In this document: positions 12,841 to 18,656 of the stretch, piece after piece
Position numbering within the stretch: the stretch's first letter is position 1
How the letters are laid out: the number at the start of each line of letters is the position of its first letter
DNA from: a virus
Strand: one strand, 5' to 3'
DNA length: 31,101 bases
IMG/VR virus record: IMGVR_UViG_3300043392_000028
Location: 1-31,101 of that record
Made by a program: the position numbers and the translations under genes
The notes under the pieces: model-generated
Seen by the model: the letters and a program-made list of their open reading frames with translations, nothing else
Told to the model about the DNA's origin: nothing
The model's database searches: none

Positions 12841-13188
12841 TCAGTTATCAGAGGGGCTGTAAACCTCTCTGGTGTAATTATCACATAAAAGATACCACTC
12901 GCCCGTGGTCATGCAAAAAACGGGCGTGTCACGGGGATTCTGCCAGCTCTCCAACTTCCAGCCCAGGCGCTTGGCCCTGAGTAGTGCAATTGAATTACTC
13001 TCTATCTGCCCATTGTGCTCACTGCAAAAGGTGATGATGTTGCTGGGAGCGTTGACCTTAGGATCTTTGCTGCCTCCCATGCCTCTGCCCAGGCGATGCT
13101 GTGGGACCAGGGTGTCATCCGTGGTTCCGCAATGGTAGCAGCGCCCGAAGTCACGCCTGAGATAGAGGTCAAACTCTTTGCGCTTCAT
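12841..13188 (-). CDS. HNH endonuclease-like protein
   Basis: A 115-residue protein from ATG 13188, which overlaps the preceding TGA as ATGA. Motif order: CYHCGTTDDTLVPQHRLGRGMGGSK, then APSNIITFCSEHNGQIES. The first Cys pair (CxxC), the QHR (catalytic His of the first HNH strand), N in APSNII and the C..HN...E end are the usual pieces of this HNH family, which is frequent in actinophages. The C-terminal third (ALLRAKRLGWKLESW..., FCMTTGEWYLL) is family typical. It may be a nuclease of recombination or a free-standing homing type. It is followed by the regulatory gap before the initiator. Confidence 0.8.
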   Translation of the reverse strand: MKRKEFDLYLRRDFGRCYHCGTTDDTLVPQHRLGRGMGGSKDPKVNAPSNIITFCSEHNGQIESNSIALLRAKRLGWKLESWQNPRDTPVFCMTTGEWYLLCDNYTREVYSPSDN

Positions 13189-13364
13189 TGACAATCTGGA
13201 GCTAGATCACAGCGGCAAGTGTTGCAGTCATCGCCCCAGCAATTACTTGGCTCCCGTGCAATCAGGATTTTTTCCTGCGTGAGCTCAGCAATCTTGGCCT
13301 CAATCATGGCCTTGATTAGTTTGCGCTCATAGTGAGCCTTATACCACTTGGTAAAAATGCTCAT
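13185..13364 (-). CDS. Small cysteine-rich protein, 59 residues
   Basis: A 59-residue gene that fits exactly between its neighbours: the ATG at 13364 overlaps the previous TGA as ATGA and its own TGA overlaps the next ATG in the same way. AGGAGAG precedes the start. It begins MSIFTKWYKAHYERKLIK, a basic helix, followed by MIEAKIAELTQEKIL, and ends with a compact Cys cluster, C-x5-C-x2-C-x-C-x5-C (CWGDDC-NTC-RC-DLAPDC). The cluster may bind zinc. No family recognised. Confidence 0.65.
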   Translation of the reverse strand: MSIFTKWYKAHYERKLIKAMIEAKIAELTQEKILIAREPSNCWGDDCNTCRCDLAPDCQ

Positions 13365-13708
13365 CTCTCTCCTATCCCTGCGGTCTTGTAGGTGATCTCA
13401 ACCATCTTGCCAGCGTGCATCACGGCCATCATGGAGTCACTTAGGTGTTTTAGCTTGGTCTTGATTCTGGTGACCTCTACCTTGGCGAGAGCGGCCTGGA
13501 ATCGTGCATCTGCACTTTGGAGCTTGGCGATGGCTTGGCGCTCAACAACTGTGCCCTGGTTGTCTAGGAGGGCTTGAGCCTCAATCTTTTCCGCTTCCAG
13601 GTCTAAGCGGATTTGGCGCTCCTCAGCTTCAGCAAGTAGGGAAATGCCCCGCTCACTTTGTCTGCGGATCTCCATCAACTCCTGAATCACTGAGTCTGGT
13701 GTCAGCAT
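13361..13708 (-). CDS. Helical/coiled-coil phage protein, unknown
   Basis: A 115-residue protein, almost entirely helical: LMEIRRQSERGISLLAEAEERQIRLDLEAEKIEAQALLDNQGTVVERQAIAKLQSADARFQAALAKVEVTRIKTKLKHLSDSMMAVMHAGKMVE. The segment 'A.LL..QGTV.ER.A.A........A.AKVE..RIKTK...L...M' recalls a family found in many phage early regions next to recombination genes, without assigned function. ATG 13708 overlaps the preceding gene by 56 bp; a later ATG at 13675 is possible. Its company suggests a recombination or replication helper. Confidence 0.6.
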   Translation of the reverse strand: MLTPDSVIQELMEIRRQSERGISLLAEAEERQIRLDLEAEKIEAQALLDNQGTVVERQAIAKLQSADARFQAALAKVEVTRIKTKLKHLSDSMMAVMHAGKMVEITYKTAGIGER

Positions 13709-13859
13709 CTCTCAACTCTCTCAATCTTGCCCTGAGGAGGCGTAACTCTGCATACTGCTCTGAGGCCTCTTTTTCAAAGCCGTAGAACCAGAGTTGTTGC
13801 ACCAGCTCACGCCTCTCCTCAATCGCTGCAATGAGGACCCACTTAGTCCTTGAGCTCAT
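13653..13859 (-). CDS. Small helical protein, unknown
   Basis: A 68-residue reading frame from ATG 13859 (MSSRTKWVLIAAIEERRELVQQLWFYGFEKEASEQYAELRLLRARLRELR...). It is predicted as two long charged helices with coiled-coil character. The frame stays open to 13895, so a longer form is possible. It overlaps neighbours on both sides, including 56 bp with the next gene, which is unusual in this genome and lowers confidence in one of the two starts. No family recognised. Confidence 0.5.
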   Translation of the reverse strand: MSSRTKWVLIAAIEERRELVQQLWFYGFEKEASEQYAELRLLRARLRELRDADTRLSDSGVDGDPQTK

Positions 13860-14334
13860 CTTTTCTGACCATAATCCCATCAAGCGTGGCGGCACTTGCT
13901 CCAGCTTTGCGGGCCTCCTGCCAGAGTTCCCTCAATCCTGCGAGTGTGTCCACTGTAAGGGATTCAGCCAGAAAATCCCGCTCTGGGGTCTGGCGGTTCA
14001 AAACCTCCTGGTAAGAGGCAACCCCACGCTTTGCATCAACTGCAAGAGTCGCAATGAGTGCACGGCCCCAGGCTGAGGTTTCTGCAACCATCACCTCACT
14101 GTTTCTGGTATAAGGCGTGAGTCCAGGGATTGGCTCCCATGCGGTTCCGATGCCTGGCGCTGGATCCTCAGGATGGCGATAGGCGGCAGCGGTATAAACA
14201 ACCCAGTCTTTGCCAGCAATGTTGACAAACTGCATGTCTACTTTGCGGAGGCTGCCCTCTGGGAACTTTTGCCGAAACTGCTCAATGCGCTCAGCGACAT
14301 CTACATAATCTGAGAGGTCTGGTTTCTTGCTCAT
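13843..14334 (-). CDS. ERF-like single-strand annealing protein candidate
   Basis: A 163-residue protein: SDYVDVAERIEQFRQKFPEGSLRKVDMQFVNIAGKDWVVYTAAAYRHPEDPAPGIGTAWEPIPG..., then NSEVMVAETSAWGRALIATLAVDAKRGVAS. The segment 'E...AETSAWGRAL' resembles the ERF/annealase signature in which A-E-T is followed by a G-R-A-L helix. Actinophage relatives occur next to exonucleases. It stands two genes after the YqaJ exonuclease, the normal place for the annealase of an exonuclease/annealase pair. ATG 14334 overlaps the previous stop as ATGA. Function inferred from pattern and context; the short C-terminal part is helical. Confidence 0.55.
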   Translation of the reverse strand: MSKKPDLSDYVDVAERIEQFRQKFPEGSLRKVDMQFVNIAGKDWVVYTAAAYRHPEDPAPGIGTAWEPIPGLTPYTRNSEVMVAETSAWGRALIATLAVDAKRGVASYQEVLNRQTPERDFLAESLTVDTLAGLRELWQEARKAGASAATLDGIMVRKDELKD

Positions 14335-14537
14335 GCCAGCCTCTCAATCATGGTGTTGTCATCCAGGTCCAGCCAGTGATCTAGTCCAGCCAGCTGCACT
14401 CTTAGGTGATCTGGGCCAAGATAGCTCTCAGCCACGCCAGTGACCTGGCCAATCACCTGCAAACCCTGCTGGTCATCTCTGTTTTTGCGGATGATCTCAA
14501 CAACATGCCCAATCTGGACACTGTTTCTGTAACTCAT
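14331..14537 (-). CDS. Small beta-rich protein, unknown
   Basis: A 68-residue protein (MSYRNSVQIGHVVEIIRKNRDDQQGLQVIGQVTGVAESYLGPDHLRVQLAGLDHWLDLDDNTMIERLA). The alternation of short hydrophobic strands and turns suggests a small beta-barrel such as an SH3- or KOW-like fold. AGGAGGACCAA lies directly before ATG 14537. It lies between the exonuclease and annealase candidates. A 14-bp palindrome sits 20 bp upstream. Function unknown. Confidence 0.6.
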   Translation of the reverse strand: MSYRNSVQIGHVVEIIRKNRDDQQGLQVIGQVTGVAESYLGPDHLRVQLAGLDHWLDLDDNTMIERLA

Positions 14538-14556
14538 TTGGTCCTCCTAGTTATTT

Positions 14557-14570
14557 ACCACAATTGTGGT
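14557..14570. promoter_or_regulatory. 14-bp perfect palindrome in a 51-bp intergenic gap
   Basis: ACCACAATTGTGGT is a perfect palindrome located between the exonuclease stop (14589) and the next start (14537), 20-33 bp upstream of that ATG. The gap is one of few in this operon. The shape is that of a dimer-bound operator; it contains the hexamer CAATTG, so a methyltransferase/restriction site is a trivial alternative. Confidence 0.5.
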
Positions 14571-14588
14571 TTAGCGCTCTGACATTTT

Positions 14589-15479
14589 TCATTTGACAAC
14601 CAAAAACGGGGTCCCGCCAGAGCGTGAACGCCTCCAAAAGCGTGCAACGCCTCCCAGGGTCCCAGTCTTAGCTCTGCCCATCTCTGCCATCACCCTGGAT
14701 TTTAGCTCTGTAAGCCTCTGGGTGGCAATCTCAGACTGTCTCAGGGCCTCTAGGTAATCAGCGCCCAGGTTGCCTAATTCAACCTCTGTGTTGTCAATTT
14801 CAGGGTGAAGTTGTCTGATGGTCTCATAAGTCGAAGAGGAGCCATCCCAGTCTGGTTGTTTGCCAATCTCGCACTGGTAGAGAAAAGTCTTGACTAGCTC
14901 CAGGTCAATGCTTTGCTGAAACTTATTAGCCCGCAATTCAAACTCTAGGTATTCACGGCCAGAGAACAAAACGGCCACATAGGCCCATTCAAGGCCCAGG
15001 GTGTTTAGATACCACTGCACCTGGGTCTGATAGTAGGGCGGGACTCTAAGCTCACCCTGTTCATCAATCCAGTCATCTTTGTAGGCAGCGGTCTTGATCT
15101 CCAAAACCCCCAACTCACCATCACGGTCCAGTAGGGCATCTGGGTTGGCCAGTTGCCAGTCATTCTCTTTGCTAATCCATGTGCCCACATTGCGGAGGAC
15201 CTTCATCTCAGGATGGGAGTCCTCAAACTTGTCAATGACTGCACCCTCTAGCCTCCTGCCCCACTCCATGGCCTCAGTGTCTGGAACATGGTCTGGGATT
15301 TGGTTGGTGAACTTATAGAAGGCGGTCACTGCACTCTCCCACTTATTCAAGCCAGCGATTGTGCCAACCATTGAGCCGCCAATCCTGCCTTTGCGAAGTT
15401 CGTGCCATTCAGGCTGGGAGGAGTCAAAAGCTCCTGCAAAACGGGCGATTTGTATTCTGTTCGTTAGGTCCTCTATCAT
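14589..15479 (-). CDS. YqaJ/lambda-exonuclease-type recombination nuclease
   Basis: A 296-residue protein from ATG 15479. Motifs of the YqaJ family (PD-(D/E)XK fold): PEWHELRKGRIGGSMVG (23-39), MEWGRRLE (71-78, metal-binding Glu), NPDALL (D114), LEIKT (E127-x-K129) and YYQTQVQWY (139-147, the Q..Q..WY helix). It degrades one strand of duplex ends so that an annealase can pair them. It is the first gene of the replication operon, back-to-back with whiB. The frame stays open to 15533, but the ATG at 15479 lies 6 nt behind a -10-like TATCGT, so a leaderless start there is preferred. The last 40 residues are basic and less conserved. Confidence 0.9.
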   Translation of the reverse strand: MIEDLTNRIQIARFAGAFDSSQPEWHELRKGRIGGSMVGTIAGLNKWESAVTAFYKFTNQIPDHVPDTEAMEWGRRLEGAVIDKFEDSHPEMKVLRNVGTWISKENDWQLANPDALLDRDGELGVLEIKTAAYKDDWIDEQGELRVPPYYQTQVQWYLNTLGLEWAYVAVLFSGREYLEFELRANKFQQSIDLELVKTFLYQCEIGKQPDWDGSSSTYETIRQLHPEIDNTEVELGNLGADYLEALRQSEIATQRLTELKSRVMAEMGRAKTGTLGGVARFWRRSRSGGTPFLVVK

Positions 15480-15485
15480 GCTTTT

Positions 15486-15514
15486 ACGATAACTGAGAGG
15501 TCTGACATTGTTCA
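15486..15514 (-). promoter_or_regulatory. Candidate leaderless promoter of the replication operon, overlapping the whiB start
   Basis: On the minus strand TGAACA (15514-15509) and TATCGT (15491-15486) are 17 bp apart, and 6 nt separate the -10 box from ATG 15479, the same geometry as at the late promoter near 4823. The -35 box overlaps the TTG start codon of whiB, and the plus strand shows a TACGAT box at 15485-15490 in the same place. The boxes are weaker than those of the late promoter. Confidence 0.4.
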
Positions 15515-15792
15515 TCAATAAGAGTGCGCTCAACGCCTATTTAGAGCTGAGTAAAGCGATTGAAGCGGCTCCAGTTATCCCGCCATGTCAGAACACGGAC
15601 CCAGAGATCTGGTTTCAGGAGCATGGCACTGCAAGTTACAGAATTGCACGGGCGCTATGCAACCGTTGCCCAGTGCGTGCCAAGTGCCTGGAATACGCTC
15701 TGACCAATCAGGAGGAGTTTGGCATGTGGGGAGGGCTCTCACCTTTTGAGCGTAGGGCCCTTATGCGAAAAGGCCGCCAAACGCAAAAATAG
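15508..15792 (+). CDS. whiB: WhiB-family iron-sulfur transcription regulator
   Basis: A 94-residue protein and the only gene on the plus strand. The four cluster-binding Cys are present: C27, C51, C54 and C60 (CNRCPVRAKC), followed by the G-(M/V)-W-G-G turn at 72-76 (GMWGGLSPFERRAL) and a basic C-terminus (RKGRQTQK) for DNA binding. WhiB proteins are confined to actinobacteria and their phages; the phage TM4 WhiB is known to act on host whiB2 and to affect septation and superinfection. The start TTG 15508 has GAGAGG 7 nt upstream. Its 5' end lies against the replication operon and its 3' end meets the late operon terminator, so it sits between the two big transcription units. Confidence 0.95.
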   Translation: MFINKSALNAYLELSKAIEAAPVIPPCQNTDPEIWFQEHGTASYRIARALCNRCPVRAKCLEYALTNQEEFGMWGGLSPFERRALMRKGRQTQK

Positions 15793-15816
15793 CCCCCAAC
15801 CGTAGTTGAGGGCTAT
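15789..15816 (-). terminator. Intrinsic terminator of the late operon
   Basis: Read on the minus strand, ATAGCCCTCAAC and GTTGGGGGCTAT form a 12-bp stem (one U-G wobble) closed by the tetraloop TACG, directly followed by TTTTTGCGTTT. The U-tract is only on the minus-strand side, so it ends the structural/lysis transcript 16 bp after the holin stop. The left arm overlaps the whiB stop codon on the other strand. Confidence 0.92.
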
Positions 15817-15831
15817 CTGCTAAAGCGTTAG

Positions 15832-16182
15832 TTACTTGATGCTTGGATCTTCATCCTGGTAGCGGGCTAGGTCATCGAAGTCAATGCCACCCTCTTGCTC
15901 TACCTTTAGGGCATCCTGGACATTTTCGTTGTCGCTCTTTGCCACGGCAGCTCTGAAGGCTGAGACAACGGCCTCATCTGCCAGCTCACCAGTCCAGGCT
16001 AGGCTCACGCCAACATAGGTAAGCACACCCGCAAAGGCTGTGCCCACTCCGATAAGGGAGCCCATCATCCAGTTGCCATCGGTGACAATCGCTCCAACTC
16101 CTGTGCCAGCAAAGAAGGTGGCTAGGAATAGGCCGATGGAGTGCCTAAGGATCAGACCTAGTTTTGCTAATACTGTTTTCAA
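15832..16182 (-). CDS. Two-TM holin-like protein
   Basis: A 116-residue protein from TTG 16182, which overlaps the endolysin stop by 4 bp and has GGAGAGG 7 nt upstream; the frame is open further to an ATG at 16209, but that has no ribosome site. Two hydrophobic helices follow each other: SIGLFLATFFAGTGVGAIV and MMGSLIGVGTAFAGVLTYVGVSLA, with the polar DGNW turn between. The C-terminus is acidic and soluble (EQEGGIDFDDLARYQDEDPSIK). Size, topology, and position directly after the endolysin and before the terminator fit a holin that permeabilises the membrane to let the M23 enzyme out. Confidence 0.75.
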   Translation of the reverse strand: MKTVLAKLGLILRHSIGLFLATFFAGTGVGAIVTDGNWMMGSLIGVGTAFAGVLTYVGVSLAWTGELADEAVVSAFRAAVAKSDNENVQDALKVEQEGGIDFDDLARYQDEDPSIK

Positions 16183-16724
16183 TCTATTACCTCTCCACAA
16201 TGCTTGCACTCATGCTGGTGCGTTTTCACTTGCGGCTTTTTTGTTTCTGGAGCCTCTAGAGACTCAATGAATTCAACGATGTCAAACACCTGCCCGCTCC
16301 ACGCTCCAGTGAGAGTGTTTGAGAGACATGTGTGACTGTGGGGCCCGCTACTTGCAGAGCCCGTGGAGCCAACCTTGACATCCTTGGCGATTGCTTTGCC
16401 AGCGGTTACCTTATCGCCCTCTTTTACGCTGAATGGGTTGCCGTGGTTGCCTGTGCACTTATCCTGGTGCTGAGGGCAAGCTAGGTGATGGTGCGAGATG
16501 AACCAGGTCTTGTTCTTGGCAAAGCCAGTGTAGACAATTCCCCAGCCCATAATCTTTGAGAACTTGATTAGCTTGATTGTGCCGTTGGTTATGGCGATGT
16601 GGGGAACCCTGCCTGGAGCCCAGTCAGTCCCACGGTGAGGGTTGGTAGGCGCTCCCTTGAAGGTGCGGATTTTGCCAAAGTGGCCCGTGAGGACCTTATC
16701 TGGCCACGGCTTTACCCAGGTCAT
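16179..16724 (-). CDS. M23 (lysostaphin/LytM-type) peptidase endolysin
   Basis: A 181-residue protein. Zinc ligands of the M23 family are in order: H30-x3-D34 (NPHRGTDWA), a catalytic-type H in WFISHHHLA (about 78-80) and H129-x-H131 (SSGPHSHTCLS). Between them is KEGDKVTAGKAIAKVG-like spacing (KEGDKVTAGK, then VKVGSTGSAS), typical of the fold. The C-terminus has HQHECKHCGEVID, a short zinc-knuckle-like tail, perhaps for wall binding. No signal peptide, so export depends on a holin. It would cut peptidoglycan cross-bridges of the host at the end of infection. It overlaps both neighbours as ATGA/TTGA. Confidence 0.93.
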   Translation of the reverse strand: MTWVKPWPDKVLTGHFGKIRTFKGAPTNPHRGTDWAPGRVPHIAITNGTIKLIKFSKIMGWGIVYTGFAKNKTWFISHHHLACPQHQDKCTGNHGNPFSVKEGDKVTAGKAIAKDVKVGSTGSASSGPHSHTCLSNTLTGAWSGQVFDIVEFIESLEAPETKKPQVKTHQHECKHCGEVID

Positions 16725-17038
16725 AGTTTGACAATCTTGCCTGGGAAGATGGTGCCATTCTTAGCAAATAGCTCTTTGGCATACTCCTGGCGGGTCTTAC
16801 CAGCGGGCCTGTAAAGCGCTGCAATGGTCTGGATGTTCTCACCCTCTTGCACGGTGTGAGTGCCTAGGAAAACCTGGACCTCCTCAGAGGCTAGGGCTTC
16901 AGCCAACTCCTCCTCAGAGAACTCAAGGTCAACATCCGCCAGGCGCTCAAACTCAGTGCCCTCCTGGACAACGCCATCCCCATCCGCATCAATCGGCTGA
17001 GGGTTGTAGGTCTTTGGTCTGCTAGATCTCTTGCTCAT
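16721..17038 (-). CDS. LysM-domain protein with Ca-binding-like loop
   Basis: A 105-residue protein from ATG 17038 (overlaps the previous stop as ATGA). It starts with a basic MSKRSSRPKT, then IDADGDGVVQEGTEFERL at about 16-33, a D-x-D-x-D-G loop like that of EF-hand/dockerin calcium sites. An acidic helix follows (LEFSEEELAEALASEE). The last 45 residues (HTVQEGENIQTIAALYRPAGKTRQEYAKELFAKNGTIFPGKIVKL) are a LysM domain, which binds peptidoglycan. It lies just before the M23 enzyme, so it may be the wall-targeting partner of that enzyme or a tail-associated wall binder. Confidence 0.78.
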   Translation of the reverse strand: MSKRSSRPKTYNPQPIDADGDGVVQEGTEFERLADVDLEFSEEELAEALASEEVQVFLGTHTVQEGENIQTIAALYRPAGKTRQEYAKELFAKNGTIFPGKIVKL

Positions 17039-17217
17039 GCGTTTCTCTTTTCCCATTCGCCACCAACTGGCAGCTTCTCACGGATGCTAATGGCAACCAT
17101 CTGGGCAATTGCATCCTCTTTGGTGGAGTGGCATCCAATAGCCTCTCCATCCTCTTTGACTACGGCCCAGGATGGGCATCCCGAAACGGAAAAGTCTTTG
17201 GTTATGAAATACGGCAT
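17035..17217 (-). CDS. Small conserved phage protein (stand-alone 'PY.I..D...C..WAVVK' type)
   Basis: A 60-residue protein from ATG 17217 (overlaps the holin-like stop as TAATG). MPYFITKDFSVSGCPSWAVVKEDGEAIGCHSTKEDAIAQMVAISIREKL... follows a pattern seen in many phages, where a similar 45-residue unit is stand-alone or stands at the N-terminus of head maturation proteases. Two Cys flank the strand WAVVKEDGEAIGC. Here it is found in the lysis cassette and no protease is fused. Function unknown. A longer frame from 17277 would overlap the preceding gene heavily and is unlikely. Confidence 0.65.
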   Translation of the reverse strand: MPYFITKDFSVSGCPSWAVVKEDGEAIGCHSTKEDAIAQMVAISIREKLPVGGEWEKRNA

Positions 17218-17456
17218 TAGATCACTCCAGCTATTTGATTGACAATGGCGGCAACGGCTCCAACCAGTGCGGCCCATGCAATGCGCTCAATCCATGCGTT
17301 TTTAGCTTGCTGAAGCTCTAGGTTTGCCACCCTCTCAGGGATGTTGTCCAGATTGCTTAGCTTGGCATTGAGTTCGATTAGTAACCGCTCATTCTCCAAT
17401 TGCTTGGAGTAAAGCATTTGCATGGTCACCCTGGCGTGAGGCTCTTTTTCCTCCAT
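17217..17456 (-). CDS. XhlA-like coiled-coil protein with C-terminal membrane helix (holin or lysis accessory)
   Basis: A 79-residue protein. The N-terminal 50 residues form a heptad-like helix (LYSKQLENERLLIELNAKLSNLDNIPERVANLELQQAKNAWI) and the end is a single hydrophobic helix, IAWAALVGAVAAIVNQIAGVI. This is the layout of XhlA/hemolysin-type phage proteins, which work with a holin in lysis of Gram-positive hosts. It opens the lysis cassette, 4 bp after the preceding tail-associated gene. With the two-TM protein at 15832-16182 there are two membrane proteins in the cassette. Which one forms the hole is not clear. Confidence 0.7.
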   Translation of the reverse strand: MEEKEPHARVTMQMLYSKQLENERLLIELNAKLSNLDNIPERVANLELQQAKNAWIERIAWAALVGAVAAIVNQIAGVI

Positions 17457-17460
17457 TAGA

Positions 17461-17823
17461 TTAGCTCTCTAGCTCTGAAATTTCTGATTCAAAAACCACT
17501 GGCTGCCAATCAGTAATTTCCTCATTCCACGCATAAATAACGCCATCTTCTGGGTATGGGGTAGGAGGATCCCATCTGCAAGTCTCTTCATTGAGAACCC
17601 ATGAGCCAAATGGTTTTGGAGGGATAAAAGCATCCCTGGTTTCATCATAAAAAAATCCAACACCAGCAAAATTTTTGCGAATACTTGCGTTGTAACTTGT
17701 TTTTACCCAAGTGCCGCCAAAAGTCATGACCAGCCAGTCATGCCCCTCATTTTCAAAATCGTTATTAGTTACTAAAACTTGGAGAACTATGTTATTTTCA
17801 TCTAATTCAGCAAAATGTGCCAT
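17461..17823 (-). CDS. Tail-associated protein of a type common in cyanophages and pelagiphages
   Basis: A 120-residue protein: MAHFAELDENNIVLQVLVTNND..., TWVKTSYNASIRKNFAGVGFFYDETRDAFIPPKPFGSWVLNEETCRWDPPTPYPEDGVIYAWNEEITDWQ. The blocks 'AHFA..DENN.V..V.VVNN', 'Q.SYN...RKN(F/Y)AG.G..YD...DAFIPPKP..SW.L....C.W..P..YP.D...Y.WNE....W' are very common in marine T4-like and other aquatic phages, near tail-fibre genes. To the eye the gene is AT-richer than its neighbours, which suggests transfer. It starts as TAATG overlap with the glycine-rich gene. The function in those phages is unknown; a tail or adhesion role is inferred from position. Confidence 0.75.
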   Translation of the reverse strand: MAHFAELDENNIVLQVLVTNNDFENEGHDWLVMTFGGTWVKTSYNASIRKNFAGVGFFYDETRDAFIPPKPFGSWVLNEETCRWDPPTPYPEDGVIYAWNEEITDWQPVVFESEISELES

Positions 17824-18656
17824 TATGCGGGATACCTCACAATAATAATGCCAGAGCCGCCTTGGGCTCCAATGTCTCTGGATCCGCCGCCACCGCCACC
17901 AGTATTCACAGTGCCATTTTGACCCGCATTTGCTGGGCCATCTCCAGTTCCTGCTCCACCATTTCCTCCACCATCTACTGCAATACCAGAACCCTGAGAC
18001 CCACCCCAGCCACCACCGCCACCAGCATACCTAGCCAAATTTAGCCAGGCAGACCCAACGCCTCCATTGCCTCCTCTTTGATAAAATAATGTTGTGCTTT
18101 CGCCAGCGCCACCAGCGCCACCGCCGCCGCCAGCTCCTTCGCTTGACCCGCCACCGCCACCATTATTGCCTTCCGATGGGCTATAAGCTCCAAGATTTCC
18201 AGAGCCGCCAGTCCCATTGCCGCTACCAGTCCTAATGCCGCCGCCGCCGCCGCTTCCTCCATTTGAAGCCACTGAACTGGCTATGCTGCCTCTACCACCA
18301 CCAGTTGCCGCTTCTGAGATACTTCCTCCGATTATTGAGCTGTTACTGCCATTTGACAAATTTCCACCAGCGCCAATCAGCACATTGTAAGAGCCTGGGT
18401 TGAAAGTTCGTGTAAGAGCTCTAAAGCCTCCAGCGCCGCCGCCGCCGCCTCTGTCATAGCTGAAATTGCTATTTCCACCACCAGCGCCACCGCCAGCAAC
18501 AATTAGCAATTCACACGAGTTAGAACCAGCAAGAACTGAAAAAGTGCCTGAATTAGTAAATGTGTGATACTTGTAACCGCCTGAAATTGTTACAGTTCCA
18601 CCAGTGGCTAAAAACCCACCCTGGGCGGCAAGTATTCCCAAAGGAATCGGTGACAT
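17823..18656 (-). CDS. Glycine-rich adhesin (probable receptor-binding tail protein)
   Basis: A 277-residue protein. The first 40 residues contain GGYKYHTFTNSGTFSV, the common beginning of the glycine-rich domain of tail and cell-surface proteins. The remainder is full of Gly runs (AGGGAGGGN, RGGGGGAGG, NNGGGGGSSEG, GGGGGAGGAG, YAGGGGGWGGS, TGGGGGGSRD) separated by variable Ser/Asn/Tyr/Trp stretches, and it closes with GGSGIIIVRYPA. Adhesins of phages such as S16 form a lattice of polyglycine-II helices with variable tips that meet the host; this protein fits that design. It overlaps both neighbours as TAATG. Slippage of GGC/GGT-type repeats can change it fast. Confidence 0.78.
   Translation of the reverse strand: MSPIPLGILAAQGGFLATGGTVTISGGYKYHTFTNSGTFSVLAGSNSCELLIVAGGGAGGGNSNFSYDRGGGGGAGGFRALTRTFNPGSYNVLIGAGGNLSNGSNSSIIGGSISEAATGGGRGSIASSVASNGGSGGGGGIRTGSGNGTGGSGNLGAYSPSEGNNGGGGGSSEGAGGGGGAGGAGESTTLFYQRGGNGGVGSAWLNLARYAGGGGGWGGSQGSGIAVDGGGNGGAGTGDGPANAGQNGTVNTGGGGGGSRDIGAQGGSGIIIVRYPA

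Noticed and set aside
17823-18656. PE_PGRS-type mycobacterial secreted protein
   Set aside because: It is Gly-rich but lacks the PE domain, and it stands between tail fibre genes; the beginning and end match phage/tail glycine-rich proteins.
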